Assembly (NCBI RefSeq): GCF_031157255.1
Contig: NZ_JAVIFX010000027.1
Span: forward strand, 1-64,000
From: Bradyrhizobium sp. LHD-71
Lineage (GTDB): Bacteria > Pseudomonadota > Alphaproteobacteria > Rhizobiales > Xanthobacteraceae
Length of the DNA: 64,000 bases
Direction of reading: 5' to 3'
A program made the translations under genes and the position numbers. Position 1 is the stretch's first letter. Each line of letters begins with the position of its first letter. Below are positions 34,470 to 44,267 of the stretch, in pieces. A model generated the notes under the pieces. It did not search any database and was not told the origin of the DNA. It saw only the letters and a list, made by a program, of their open reading frames with translations.

Positions 34470-35294
34470 TTACGCCTGGAAAAATGCCAGCAGGTCCGCG
34501 TTGATGATCTCAGCGTGCGTGGTCGGCATGCCGTGCGGGAAGCCCTTGTAGGTTTTCAGCGTGCCCTGCTTCAGCAGCTTGGCCGACAGCGGCGCGGAAT
34601 CGGCGTAAGGCACGATCTGATCGTCGTCGCCATGCATCACCAGCACGGGCACGTTGATCTTCTTCAGATCCTCGGTGAAATCGGTCTGAGAGAACGCGAC
34701 GATGCCGTCGTAGTGCGCCTTGGCGCCGCCCATCATGCCCTGGCGCCACCAGTTCTGAATCACGGCTTCCGACGGTTTTGCGCCGGGACGGTTGTAGCCG
34801 TAGAACGGGCCGGCGGGGAGGTCGCGGTAAAATTGCGTGCGGCTCGCGGCGAGTTGTTTCTGGAGATCGTCGAACACGCTCTTCGGCAGGCCGCCCGGAT
34901 TGGCTGCGGTCTGCACCATCAGCGGCGGCACCGCCGAGAGGATCGCGGCCTTCGCCACCCGGCTCTCACCGTGACGCGCGATGTAGTGCACGACCTCGCC
35001 GCCGCCGGTGGAGTGGCCGACGTGAATGGCGTTCTTGAGGTCGAGATGCGCGGTGAGCGCGGCGAGGTCGTCGGCATAATGGTCCATGTCGTGGCCATCG
35101 GCGACCTGCGCCGAGCGGCCATGGCCGCGGCGGTCATGGGCGATCACGCGATAGCCGCGCGCGACGAAATACAGCATCTGCGCGTCCCAATCGTCCGACG
35201 ACAGCGGCCAGCCATGGCTGAACACGATCGGCTGGCCCGAGCCCCAATCCTTGTAGAAGATCTCGACGCCGTCTTTGGTGGTGATGGTGGGCAT
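34470..35294 (-). CDS. Alpha/beta hydrolase (non-haem chloroperoxidase type)
   Basis: A 274-residue hydrolase from [18 protein letters not shown] (ATG 35294, GGAG-like site upstream). The oxyanion region is [12 protein letters not shown], the nucleophile elbow is GHSTGGGEV (Ser), the acid is in [11 protein letters not shown], and the His is in HGMPTTHAE. This is the pattern of cofactor-free chloroperoxidases and related esterases; peroxidation is not proven. It probably forms an operon with the membrane protein immediately upstream, separated by a palindromic repeat. Confidence 0.88.
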   Translation of the reverse strand: MPTITTKDGVEIFYKDWGSGQPIVFSHGWPLSSDDWDAQMLYFVARGYRVIAHDRRGHGRSAQVADGHDMDHYADDLAALTAHLDLKNAIHVGHSTGGGEVVHYIARHGESRVAKAAILSAVPPLMVQTAANPGGLPKSVFDDLQKQLAASRTQFYRDLPAGPFYGYNRPGAKPSEAVIQNWWRQGMMGGAKAHYDGIVAFSQTDFTEDLKKINVPVLVMHGDDDQIVPYADSAPLSAKLLKQGTLKTYKGFPHGMPTTHAEIINADLLAFFQA

Positions 35295-35318
35295 TGTGGA
35301 CTCCTTTGAATAGATAAG

Positions 35319-35431
35319 GTCATTCCGGGGCGCGCACCAGCGCGAACCCGGAATCTGGAGATTGCTGATCGAGATTCTCAGGTGCGCGATTGCGCACCAG
35401 GGCTCATCGCTGCGCGATGCCCCGGAATGAC
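35319..35431. repeat. Extragenic palindromic element, type D
   Basis: The outer arms GTCATTCCGGGGCGCGCA and TGCGCGATGCCCCGGAATGAC pair, and internal copies of GGTGCGCGATTGCGCACC form a second hairpin. It lies between the hydrolase gene and the membrane-protein gene. Confidence 0.75.
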
Positions 35432-35445
35432 GAGAGATTGGGCGA

Positions 35446-35955
35446 TCAGGCAAACGCCATCGGCTTGTAGCGGCGCCAGGCGCCGATGGTGAGCACGACG
35501 AAGAACACCAGCACGATGCCCTGCACCACGGCGAAGACCGGGCCCGATGGCGGCGCCGGTGGCACGGCGGGTGCGAGCGCGGCGAGCGCCGGCACCTTCA
35601 GGAACGACTGGATCACCAGCACGAACACGTTGAAATAGAGCGAGATCATCGCGGTCACGATGTAGACCGGACGCCAGACACCTTTGAGCTTCATGCTGTA
35701 GAGCGAGAAGCAGGCGATGGCGAGCAGCACCAGGGAGATGATGCCGATGACGTGCGAGGGCAACAGCTCCTTGAACGGAAACAGGAAGCCGGTGGCGCTG
35801 GTGAGAATGGTGAACAGCAGGAAGGTCGCGGTGAGGGCCGGCATCGGCTTCGAGCCGAGCAGGCCGAACATCACCACGAGGCCAGCAGCGATGGCGATCA
35901 GGCTGATGATGACATGGATCAGCGTCAGGGCTTGCAGGCTCAATCCAAGCATCAT
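35446..35955 (-). CDS. Small multi-pass membrane protein (169 aa)
   Basis: A 169-residue protein with four to five hydrophobic helices ([87 protein letters not shown]). His residues in TM1 and after TM2 (LLPSHVIG) are noted. No family is named with confidence. A dyad (35966-35995) lies just upstream of its GGAGAG ribosome site. Confidence 0.75.
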   Translation of the reverse strand: MMLGLSLQALTLIHVIISLIAIAAGLVVMFGLLGSKPMPALTATFLLFTILTSATGFLFPFKELLPSHVIGIISLVLLAIACFSLYSMKLKGVWRPVYIVTAMISLYFNVFVLVIQSFLKVPALAALAPAVPPAPPSGPVFAVVQGIVLVFFVVLTIGAWRRYKPMAFA

Positions 35956-35965
35956 GGCATCTCTC

Positions 35966-35995
35966 CTACTCTCAGCATTGAGATGACGAGAGTAG
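35966..35995. promoter_or_regulatory. 8-bp dyad upstream of the membrane-protein gene
   Basis: CTACTCTC and GAGAGTAG are perfect 8-bp arms with a 14-base spacer, about two helical turns centre to centre. It ends about 11 bases from the ATG at 35955 and overlaps the likely ribosome site. It is a candidate operator; no regulator gene adjoins it. Confidence 0.45.
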
Positions 35996-36122
35996 TATTA
36001 CGGTCCTCATCGGATTGCCACATGCGCTATCGCCGCATGAGCGCAACAAGCCATGCGCGGTCGTGCGAATTGACAACGCCTGCCCGGATTTTTGCAGTGC
36101 TGTCATGGATCGACAGCAGATT

Positions 36123-36208
36123 GTACCCCGGATGGAGCGCAGCGAAATCCGGGTTCTCGCGCTTGGATCGTACTGTCCCGGATTACGCTTCGCTCCATCC
36201 GGGCTACG
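36123..36208. repeat. Extragenic palindromic element, type E
   Basis: GTACCCCGGATGGAGCGCAGCG and TTCGCTCCATCCGGGCTAC form the outer arms; AATCCGGG and CCCGGATT pair inside. It lies in the 288-base gap between the small membrane protein and the EthD-like gene, where I saw no other feature. Confidence 0.8.
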
Positions 36209-36244
36209 AGCGCTCAGGCTTTCGACGAAAGTTGAATCGTTGCT

Positions 36245-36553
36245 TCAAACTTCCTTGGTGTCGAAGATCAGCAGATCGGCACCGCCGCTGGCGAATTTCG
36301 GCACGTCGGCGCCGGTCGCCTTGCCTTCCGGGCTGCCGAACGCCGCCTGGATGTCGGCGACGCTGTCGAAGGTGAGAATCGCGACGAGGTGGATTCCGGA
36401 GGGACCAGCGGGGGAGGCGACCGGTCCCTTGCTAACGGCATATTTCTTCAGGCCGGGAAGTTTCTTGGCGAGGGGAATGTGGGTCTCGGCATAATATTTG
36501 TCGAAGGCGGCAGCATCCTTGGGCGTCTTGTAGAGCACGACGATTTCGGCCAT
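36245..36553 (-). CDS. EthD family protein
   Basis: A 102-residue ferredoxin-like (Dabb/EthD) protein beginning MAEIVVLYKTPKDAAAFDKY. Typical segments are HIPLAKKLPGLKKYAVSKG and LTFDSVADIQAAFGSPEG. Some family members assist oxygenase systems; others are of unknown role. It appears monocistronic with an AGGA site upstream. Confidence 0.85.
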   Translation of the reverse strand: MAEIVVLYKTPKDAAAFDKYYAETHIPLAKKLPGLKKYAVSKGPVASPAGPSGIHLVAILTFDSVADIQAAFGSPEGKATGADVPKFASGGADLLIFDTKEV

Positions 36554-36679
36554 TTGGTCCTCCCGTGTGAATCTTTGTTCTTCGACGCGCCATTAGCCTC
36601 GCGACGAGGCGATAGTCTCCAGGATACGGCGCGTATGGCAAGCCGGATTCCGCTTGCCATTCGCTTGTCTTGTCCTTGC

Positions 36680-38407
36680 CTAAAGCGCCGGTTTTGCGGC
36701 GTCGCCGAGATAGCCGTGCAGGGACGCCACGACCTGCGCCCCTTCGCCGATGGCGCCGCCGACGCGCTTGACGGAGCCGGAGCGGACGTCGCCGACGGCG
36801 TAGACGCCGGGCACGGAGGTCTCGAGCGGCGCCACGAGCCGCCCCTGGTTCTGCTCGGACTGCGCGCCCGTCACGACGAAGCCGCCGCGATCGAGCGTGA
36901 CGCCGCAGCCGTCGAGCCAGGCGGTGGCGGGATCGGCGCCGACGAACAGGAAGAGATTGCGGATGTCGGCAGCGTCCTCATCCGACGACAGCCGGCTCTT
37001 CCACCGGATGCGCCGCAGCAGCGAGGCCTCATCGCCTTCGAGCGCCGTGATCTCGGTGTTGAACATCAATTCGATGTTCGGCGTCGCTTCGATGCGCTCG
37101 ATGAGATAGCGCGACATGCTGGCCCCTAAGCCGCCGCCGCGGATGATCATCAGCACTTTTTTGGCATGGCCCGAGAGAAACACGGCCGCCTGCCCGGCCG
37201 AATTGCCGGCACCGACCAGAGCCACCTCCTCGCCGGCGCAGAGCCGTGCCTCGACCGGCGAGGCCCAGTACCAGACGCCGCGTCCCTCGAACTTGTCGAG
37301 GTTCTCGATCTCAGGCCGGCGATAACGCGCGCCGCTCGCGACCACCACCGCGCGCGAGCGCAAGGGATCGCTGCCGTCGAGCGCCACCGAAAATGCGCCG
37401 TCCTTGCGCGTGCAATCGAGTGACTTCACCGTGACGGGGATCATGATGTCGGCGCCGAACTTCTGCGCCTGGGTGAAGGCGCGCGCGGTCAGGGCCTGAC
37501 CGGAAATGCCAGTCGGAAAGCCCAGATAGTTCTCGATGCGTGCGCTGGCGCCGGCCTGGCCTCCGAAGGCGCGGATGTCGAGCACGGCGACGGACAGACC
37601 TTCGGACGCCGCGTACACGGCGGTGGCGAGCCCGGCCGGACCGCAGCCGACGACGGCAACATCGTAGATGCGATCCCCCTTCGCCCCGCCGATCATGCCG
37701 ATGGCACGGGCAAGCGCGGTCTCGTTGGGATTGCGCAGCACCGTGCCGTCGGCGGCGACGACCAGCGGCCAGTCTTCCGGCTTCGGCGAATAGCGCGCGA
37801 TCAATTCGGCGGCGTCGGTGTCATGCTCGGGATCGAGCAGATGATGCGGCTGACCGTTGCGGGTGAGAAAGCCCTGCAGGCGCACCACGCCGGCCGAATG
37901 CGACGGGCCGATCAGCACCGGGCCGCCGACGCCGCCCTGAATCAGATTGACCCGGCGCAGGATCAGCGCGCGCATGATGCGCTCGCCGAGCTCGGCCTCG
38001 GCCACCAGCAGCGCGCGCAGCCGGTCCGGCGGCAGCACCAACGTCTCGACATCGCCCTCGGCGCGGCCGTCGACCAGCGCCGGCTGTCCGGAGAGCTGGC
38101 TGAGCTCGGCCAGGAATTGTCCCGGCCCCTGGTCGATCACCGGGGTAACATGACCGAGCCCGTCGCGCTGAGTGATGGCGACATGGCCTTTCAGCACGAC
38201 GAACATGCCGGGACCGGGCTTGCCGGTCTCGAACAGGAACTCGCCGTCCTGGTAGCTGCGGACCTCGCCGAAATGCCTGATGCGCTCGATCTCGGCCGGC
38301 GTCAGCGCCGGAAAGGTCTGCTCGGGGCGGGTGAACCGCGCCATCTGCGCGTCGCGGTCGGTTCGTTGCTGTTCGTCCTGCCCCATGGCCACTGTCATGC
38401 ACTCCAA
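36680..38407 (-). CDS. cNMP-binding domain fused to a thioredoxin-reductase-like FAD oxidoreductase
   Basis: A 575-residue multidomain protein. The N-terminal ~150 residues form a cyclic-nucleotide-binding domain (FLFETGKPGPGMFVVLKGHV, then FLAELSQLSGQPALVDG). A middle segment (GVVRLQGFLTRNGQPHHLLD ... WPLVVAADGTVLRNP) looks like a glutaredoxin/GST N-terminal fold. The rest is TrxB-like: the first nucleotide loop is VVGCGPAGLATAVYAASEG, then GGQAGASARIENYLGFP, the second loop ALVGAGNSAGQAAVFL, and AVGDVRSGSVKRVG. The redox CxxC of true TrxB is absent. Several Met near the start leave the exact ATG uncertain. Confidence 0.85.
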   Translation of the reverse strand: MECMTVAMGQDEQQRTDRDAQMARFTRPEQTFPALTPAEIERIRHFGEVRSYQDGEFLFETGKPGPGMFVVLKGHVAITQRDGLGHVTPVIDQGPGQFLAELSQLSGQPALVDGRAEGDVETLVLPPDRLRALLVAEAELGERIMRALILRRVNLIQGGVGGPVLIGPSHSAGVVRLQGFLTRNGQPHHLLDPEHDTDAAELIARYSPKPEDWPLVVAADGTVLRNPNETALARAIGMIGGAKGDRIYDVAVVGCGPAGLATAVYAASEGLSVAVLDIRAFGGQAGASARIENYLGFPTGISGQALTARAFTQAQKFGADIMIPVTVKSLDCTRKDGAFSVALDGSDPLRSRAVVVASGARYRRPEIENLDKFEGRGVWYWASPVEARLCAGEEVALVGAGNSAGQAAVFLSGHAKKVLMIIRGGGLGASMSRYLIERIEATPNIELMFNTEITALEGDEASLLRRIRWKSRLSSDEDAADIRNLFLFVGADPATAWLDGCGVTLDRGGFVVTGAQSEQNQGRLVAPLETSVPGVYAVGDVRSGSVKRVGGAIGEGAQVVASLHGYLGDAAKPAL

Positions 38408-38452
38408 AAAAATTCGAGCCGGCCCCGATCGCCGAGCTTCGATTGCCGGACT

Positions 38453-38641
38453 TCAATTCCCGGTCTTGCCGGCGGCCCCCTCATCTAGGGAACCATCGTC
38501 GTTCTGCGAGGGGCCTGTCATTGCGGCGCGCTCGCGCGCCTGCAGCTTCCGCCGCTTCAGGTTTTCGCGCAGGGCCGATTTCAGCCGGTCCTGCCGCCCG
38601 TCCTGGCCGCGTGCCGCGGCTTTATCGGTGTCGTCGGTCAT
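38453..38641 (-). CDS. Small hydrophilic hypothetical protein (62 aa)
   Basis: A highly charged sequence (GQDGRQDRLKSALRENLKRR ... KTGN). Earlier in-frame Met codons at 38653 and 38665 are also possible; none has a strong ribosome site. The upstream part of the open frame overlaps nothing family-like. It resembles short Arg-rich proteins seen in Bradyrhizobium. Confidence 0.5.
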   Translation of the reverse strand: MTDDTDKAAARGQDGRQDRLKSALRENLKRRKLQARERAAMTGPSQNDDGSLDEGAAGKTGN

Positions 38642-38954
38642 CTCTGGGCTCATCCAGATCGTCATGTAGCATGCCCAAGGAATACGACAGCTCAGGAGGC
38701 CTGCGAAGCTGATCGTGCGAACTTCAAAATGGGCCAAATCCGCCGGCACGGCCAACTGACCAGTTGGCTGGGACATCAGCGGGACCAAAATCGTCCAAAA
38801 TCGGTCATTTCGGGGCAAACAGGCCGATTCCGGCCGCAACGCCGCCGATTTTCTCGATTTGACGGGGCCGCCAAGCTTGCACATGAGGGGGCCTTGTGGC
38901 ATCCATCGCCCCGCTTGGCGGGCCCGGTCGCGGCCCGATTCTGTGCCAGCATTT

Positions 38955-39029
<75 letters not shown>

Positions 39030-39074
39030 GCTTTCCCCCCATTGAAGCGTGCGCAACACCGTACGGATGCCATC

Positions 39075-39425
39075 GTGATCAAACGTTCCCTGCCCTATGA
39101 AGGACTGCTCCACGAGATCGTCGAGCACAATGGCGTGCTCTATCTCGGCGGCATCGTTCCCGAGGATACCGCCCTCGACATGGCGGGCCAAGCCGACGAC
39201 GTGCTGCGCCAGTTGAAGACCTTGCTCGAAGGGGCCGGCTCCGATCTCTCCTGCGTTCTCCAGGTGACGATCTTCGTGACCGATCTCGCCGACAAGGCCG
39301 CGCTCAACCAGGTGTGGAAGCGCTATTTCACCGCGGACCATCTGCCGGCGCGCGCCGCGCTCGGCGTTGCGGATCTCGGCCCGGGCGTCAAGCTGGAGCT
39401 GACTGCGATTGCGGCGCGTCGCTGA
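39075..39425 (+). CDS. RidA family protein
   Basis: A 116-residue RidA-like protein. The GTG at 39075 is the only in-frame start downstream of the tRNA and gives the usual N-terminus (VIKRSLPYEGLLHEIVEHNG). The core DDVLRQLKTLLEGAGSDLS and LPARAALGVADLGPG is typical. RidA proteins hydrolyse reactive imines and enamines; the conserved Arg of active enzymes is likely the R in PARAALG. It begins 45 bases after tRNA-Thr and may share its transcript. Confidence 0.85.
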   Translation: MIKRSLPYEGLLHEIVEHNGVLYLGGIVPEDTALDMAGQADDVLRQLKTLLEGAGSDLSCVLQVTIFVTDLADKAALNQVWKRYFTADHLPARAALGVADLGPGVKLELTAIAARR

Positions 39426-39439
39426 GAAAGCGCACGAGG

Positions 39440-40080
39440 CGAGGCGCAAGCGCTCGGTCATTCTGATGTCCACACATGACGCAGCGTTCTCGCGGCTGGA
39501 AGCGCCCGAGTTTTGCCCGTTTCCTTGACCCTCTTCCTTGAAGAGGGCGCAGGGAAGGCCGGGTGCCGACAGGCACCCGCGGTCTGCTGCGCGAAATGCA
39601 CACGCAGGAAGAACCGCACAGCAGCATACAGGTGGTGCCGATCACTCGGCCTTCCCTGCGCGATGGTCGGACGGCTTATGCCGTGCTCTCCCGGGAGCCG
39701 AGTTCCTTCTGGCCTCCCTCGCCCCGCGATTTGATGCAGTCTGCCCGGTTGGGCTCGCTCGCATCTCCGCGAAAGGCTTGACCGTAGCAACGACGGCCAG
39801 GACCACACGGTTTTGCCGTACGCGCATTCGTCGGCGCCACAGGGTTCGACGGCATTGTGCACATCGCCATCGAAATGTCGGCGCGACGAACTGAACAGCG
39901 CCGCTCGTCCGCACGCGGGTGTCGGGCTCACAGGGACTACCCGCCCTGCCCGCCCCAATCTCATGCCGACGCTGCCGCGTCCACCGCAAGCCCGGCTCGC
40001 GATCAAGACGACCTCGAGATCGCCCCTCTTGGTGGGCCGGGATGGGCGATACACACGCCAAAACCGAATTTCGGTAAAGT
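39440..40080. repeat. Probable dispersed Bradyrhizobium repeat (about 0.6 kb) in a gene-poor gap
   Basis: The 790-base gap between the RidA gene and 40215 has no convincing gene. A minus-strand frame (39458-40054) begins MYRPSRPTKRGDLEVVLIAS and contains GADECAYGKTVWSWPSLLRS. I recognise these strings from hypothetical proteins annotated many times in Bradyrhizobium genomes, which points to a repeated DNA element and not a protein family. The sequence has several open frames on both strands and no transposase motif. The element limits are estimates. Confidence 0.45.
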
Positions 40081-40214
40081 AGAATATTTTGAGGCGGGGA
40101 CTTGACGGGGCCCTAGGTGTTTTGCCCGACGGGTCGCGATCGGCCGGCGCAGGTAAGGTTAATACTTCCTTTCGATTGTCGGTAAAATTTTATCCATTAT
40201 CGTCTTTGTCATTC

Positions 40215-40343
40215 ATGACGAACCAGGGGGCTCCGATAGTGCTTGCGTTTTGCCTGATCGTGATTGGGACCGCGTTGCTTCTTTCCGGCATTGTTGCCTT
40301 CGGCTTTCATCGGAACTCGCTGCATTCGATGGCGTTGCTGTAG
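40215..40343 (+). CDS. Possible single-pass membrane microprotein (42 aa)
   Basis: ATG 40215 opens a 42-residue frame with one hydrophobic helix (APIVLAFCLIVIGTALLLSG) and a short basic tail. A clear ribosome site is not seen. The composition looks like a real TM segment, unlike the surrounding GC-rich shadow ORFs. Confidence 0.4.
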   Translation: MTNQGAPIVLAFCLIVIGTALLLSGIVAFGFHRNSLHSMALL

Positions 40344-40403
40344 CCGTATCGAGGCGCCGGCGCGCCGGATGAGTGCGAGCAATTTATGCGCCGGAGCGCA
40401 GCT

Positions 40404-40493
40404 CGTAGGATGGGTAGAGCGCAGCGAAACCCATCACCTCCTTACAGCGCGACCAAAAACGATGGGTTTCGCCAGCGCTCTACCCATCCTACG
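40404..40493. repeat. Extragenic palindromic element, type F
   Basis: CGTAGGATGGGTAGAGCGCAGCG and AGCGCTCTACCCATCCTACG form the outer arms; AAACCCATC and GATGGGTTT pair inside. It lies just past the stop of the convergent cNMP gene. Confidence 0.85.
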
Positions 40494-40498
40494 CATCG

Positions 40499-40975
40499 TC
40501 AATCGTCGCCGTGCACCTGACGCGCGGTGAACCGCTCATCCGCCCGGCGCAGCCGCCGGCTTAGCTCGCGGTTGATGTTCTGCAGGACGATCACATAGGC
40601 GTGGACGTCGGCCTTGTAGCAGGCGTAGAGATTCTGCGCGGTCAGCTCGTACAGCACCGTCGCACTTTCCGCGATTACGGTGGCGGAGCGGTTCTGCATT
40701 TCGATCAGCGTCATCTCGCCGAAGAAATCGCCTCGCTCCAGAACGGACATGCGGATGACGCTTCCCGCCTGCGTCCGCTTGCTCACCGCCAGCCGACCGG
40801 ACCTGACGATGAACATCGAACGGCCCGGCTCGCCTTCCGCGACGACGCTCGCGCCGGCATCGAAGCGGCGCTCGACCAGCATCGAGATGAGGAGATCGAG
40901 GCTTCCGTCCGAAAGGCCGCCGAAGAATGGCGTCGCGAGCAGGAACGCTTTCAGGTCGGGAGCGCTGACAGCCAT
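40499..40975 (-). CDS. Stand-alone cyclic-nucleotide-binding domain protein
   Basis: A 158-residue Crp-type effector-binding domain without a DNA-binding tail. The beta-roll is clear (FDAGASVVAEGEPGRSMFIV, SGRLAVSKRT). The phosphate-cassette region reads LERGDFFGEMTLIEMQNRSA, where Gly-Glu and Arg-Ser-Ala match cNMP-binding residues. A C-terminal helix (LQNINRELSRRLRRADE) follows. The GGAGG site is 6 bases before ATG 40975, choosing it over the Met two codons earlier. Family members often anchor redox or signalling proteins. Confidence 0.85.
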   Translation of the reverse strand: MAVSAPDLKAFLLATPFFGGLSDGSLDLLISMLVERRFDAGASVVAEGEPGRSMFIVRSGRLAVSKRTQAGSVIRMSVLERGDFFGEMTLIEMQNRSATVIAESATVLYELTAQNLYACYKADVHAYVIVLQNINRELSRRLRRADERFTARQVHGDD

Positions 40976-40996
40976 GACCATCCTCCGCGCTGCGAG

Positions 40997-41785
40997 CTAT
41001 CCGGGCTTGCGCCCCTTGATCGCGTGCGCGCGCGCACTACAGGTGATGCGGCCATCGGCCCCCGCCGGCAGGTTCGCACGGACGCGTGAGATGAGCATCT
41101 CGACCTCGCCGGGCTTCATCGCGGCGACGGTAGGCCGAAGCGCGGGAGACTTCAGGCCTGTGATCCAGAAATCATCGAAATCTGCGAAAGTCCGGTGCAC
41201 GGTGATCTCTCGCGTTTGCACCTCCTCCAGACCTGCTCCGATCCACAGGTCTTGCAACGCTTGCATCCGGGACGCGTCCATCCGCGGCGGACGGGTCGCC
41301 TCAAGACCCATGGCCTTTATCTGCTCGTAGATCGGATCAAGCGGAAAGCCGCCGCCCAACATGTCCCACATATACGTCGCGACGACGCCGCCGGGAGCAA
41401 CGACTCGCACCATTTCGCTGATACCCTTGGCGGGATCCGGAACGAACACGAGAACCAGCGCCATCACAGCCGCATCGAAGCTGCCATCGGCGAAAGGGAG
41501 GGCCATGGCATCGCCCTGGCTAAAATTTGCCACGCGCGCGCCGGGCCGAGTACGTGCAAAAGCGAGTTGCTCCGCCGAGGGATCGATACCCTGGACTTCG
41601 GCGGGACTGCATCGCTCGACCAACAGCTCAGTAAAGGCCCCGTTGCCGCAACCGATGTCGATCCACCGCAAGCCCGCGGGAGGTGCCAGCCAGTCAAGGA
41701 ATATATTGCCGGCGAAGCGGCTCCAAATTCCCATCATCTGCTCGTAGGCGGCACCGTCGTCGAAACGAATTGTCTGCTCTGCCAT
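40997..41785 (-). CDS. Class I SAM-dependent methyltransferase
   Basis: A 262-residue enzyme. Motif I is WIDIGCGNGAFTELL, the acidic residue at the end of beta-2 is in VQGIDPSAEQL, and motif II-type DAMALPFADGSFDAAV and motif III-type VAPGGVVATYMWD follow. This is the UbiE/COQ5-like methyltransferase_11 group. The substrate is unknown. GGGAGGA precedes the ATG at 41785. It lies 22 bases upstream of the cNMP gene on the same strand and is probably cotranscribed. Confidence 0.87.
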   Translation of the reverse strand: MAEQTIRFDDGAAYEQMMGIWSRFAGNIFLDWLAPPAGLRWIDIGCGNGAFTELLVERCSPAEVQGIDPSAEQLAFARTRPGARVANFSQGDAMALPFADGSFDAAVMALVLVFVPDPAKGISEMVRVVAPGGVVATYMWDMLGGGFPLDPIYEQIKAMGLEATRPPRMDASRMQALQDLWIGAGLEEVQTREITVHRTFADFDDFWITGLKSPALRPTVAAMKPGEVEMLISRVRANLPAGADGRITCSARAHAIKGRKPG

Positions 41786-41890
41786 GTCGAGATCCTCCCG
41801 GCCCGATGACGATCCTTGACGCGCTCATTCTGCGCACAAAGGTTGGGATCGGGAAAGTGTCTGGTGGACCTTGGCCCGCATTGGCCTACT

Positions 41891-42520
41891 CTACTGCCGT
41901 GCGACACCCTCGCCGCGGAGCGTCCGCCTCCGCCAAAGATCGGCCATCACCTTTGCGGCCGCCATAACCACCAGCACGCACAGTGCCGCTTTCGAGATCG
42001 TCTCCATCGTCCCCTCGATCAAGAGGCAATGGACCACGCTGCCTGCGACGATGACGATGGCAAGCGGAATATGGATGATGCGCCAGGTTCGCAGCCGCAG
42101 GCCCAATCGCCGGCGCAGGAGCGCCAGAAGCGCGACGATGAAGATGGCCCACATCGCGGTGACGCCGAAGGGGGAGAACGGGGTCGGCGATGCATAGGTC
42201 AGCGCATCGATCATGTCGGGCGGGCTGGTGATCCAGAGGCCGGCGACGTGGATCACCACAGCCAGCACCAGCGTGCCGCCGATCCAGTGATGGGCGCGCC
42301 GGCCGCGATAGGCCGACAGGCCCGGCAGATATCCGCCGATCAGCAGCGGCTGCATCAGCACGAGACCGAGGGCGATGATCCCGGCGAAGCCGGCGAGGAT
42401 GTAGACCGGACCGCGCCAAGCGAGCTGCTCGCTGGTCGCAGCCAGCGCGACCGGCACGCCGATGGCCAAGGCAAGGGCGACCCAGATCAGGATCCCCCGC
42501 GCCGAACTCCACCCCGTCAT
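41891..42520 (-). CDS. Cytochrome b-like transmembrane protein (ferric-reductase type)
   Basis: A 209-residue protein with about six TM helices. Two histidine pairs lie in HHWIGGTLVLAVVIHVAGLW and WRIIHIPLAIVIVAGSVVH, spaced as in the ferric-reductase/NOX haem-binding domain, so two b haems are predicted. There is no FAD/NAD domain, so electrons must come from another protein. It follows a Tat-exported dioxygenase-like gene by 12 bases, suggesting a joint periplasmic redox function, which is inference. Confidence 0.78.
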   Translation of the reverse strand: MTGWSSARGILIWVALALAIGVPVALAATSEQLAWRGPVYILAGFAGIIALGLVLMQPLLIGGYLPGLSAYRGRRAHHWIGGTLVLAVVIHVAGLWITSPPDMIDALTYASPTPFSPFGVTAMWAIFIVALLALLRRRLGLRLRTWRIIHIPLAIVIVAGSVVHCLLIEGTMETISKAALCVLVVMAAAKVMADLWRRRTLRGEGVARQ

Positions 42521-42532
42521 TCGCTGGCCCGA

Positions 42533-43033
42533 TCAGGCCGGCTGCAGCACGAAGTGCGCCTCGAGGCTGGTTTCCTTTGCGCTGCGCATCACCGGCCGCA
42601 GGAACACCGTCTTGAACTCGCCGCTGTCATAGGCGAGGTGGCCGTGCGGCTGGCCGAAGATGGGAATGATCTGCGGCATTTCGAGCCGGAACTTGCCGTC
42701 CTTGTCGGTGAGCGTGGCGCCGTGGCTCTGCGGCTCGTGCTCCTGCCCTTCCACCGTGTGCGCCCAGATCTGGATGCGCTGGCCGGAGAGCGGCGCGCCA
42801 TCGCCGGCACGGCGGACGGTGCCGCTCATCCAGAAGCCGCCCTTGCCGATCCGCTCCACGATCGCCGCGCCCTTTCGATAGTTGTTCGCTCCACCCGACA
42901 TCGTTTCGGTCGGCGCGAGGCCTGCCGCACGGGCGGGCAACAAGAGGCCGGGAACGGCGGATGCCAAGACGCCGGTTGCGAGGACGGAGCCGCCGGCGAC
43001 GAGGAGATTGCGGCGGTTGAATACCGTGGTCAT
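42533..43033 (-). CDS. Tat-exported intradiol-dioxygenase-like protein
   Basis: From ATG 43033 (CCAGGAGG site) it is 166 residues. A twin-arginine signal (NRRNLLVAGGSVLATGVLAS) predicts folded export. The mature domain resembles the intradiol ring-cleavage dioxygenase beta-sandwich (SGTVRRAGDGAPLSGQRIQIW, GATLTDKDGKFRLEM, GQPHGHLAYDSGEFKTVFLR). Candidate Fe ligands are the His of HTVEG and HGHLA and nearby Tyr, but I cannot confirm a full Tyr2-His2 set. It is paired with a haem membrane protein. Catalysis is uncertain. Confidence 0.75.
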   Translation of the reverse strand: MTTVFNRRNLLVAGGSVLATGVLASAVPGLLLPARAAGLAPTETMSGGANNYRKGAAIVERIGKGGFWMSGTVRRAGDGAPLSGQRIQIWAHTVEGQEHEPQSHGATLTDKDGKFRLEMPQIIPIFGQPHGHLAYDSGEFKTVFLRPVMRSAKETSLEAHFVLQPA

Positions 43034-43246
43034 GTCGGTTCCTCCTGGCACCCCTGCGGCTGCCTCCGCAGGCTACAACAACAGGCGCAAAACGCCCAGT
43101 TGCGACGAAGGGCGCCAAGGGTCGCAATAACAGTGTTGTGAACGGGGACGGGGGCTGTCCGAACCTTCAAGCGAGAGTGTCTTCCTGACACTACATGTGT
43201 CCTTACGCGCCTCGCCGCGCAGATCCCCTCACGTCAGGTTTCCCAC

Positions 43247-44254
<1,008 letters not shown>

Positions 44255-44267
44255 GCGGGATCGTGCT

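Noticed and set aside
39458-40054. 198-aa minus-strand protein beginning MYRPSRPTKRGDLEVV
   Set aside because: The sequence looks like translated repeat DNA and is Arg/Pro-rich with no domain; it is recorded as a repeat and not as a gene.
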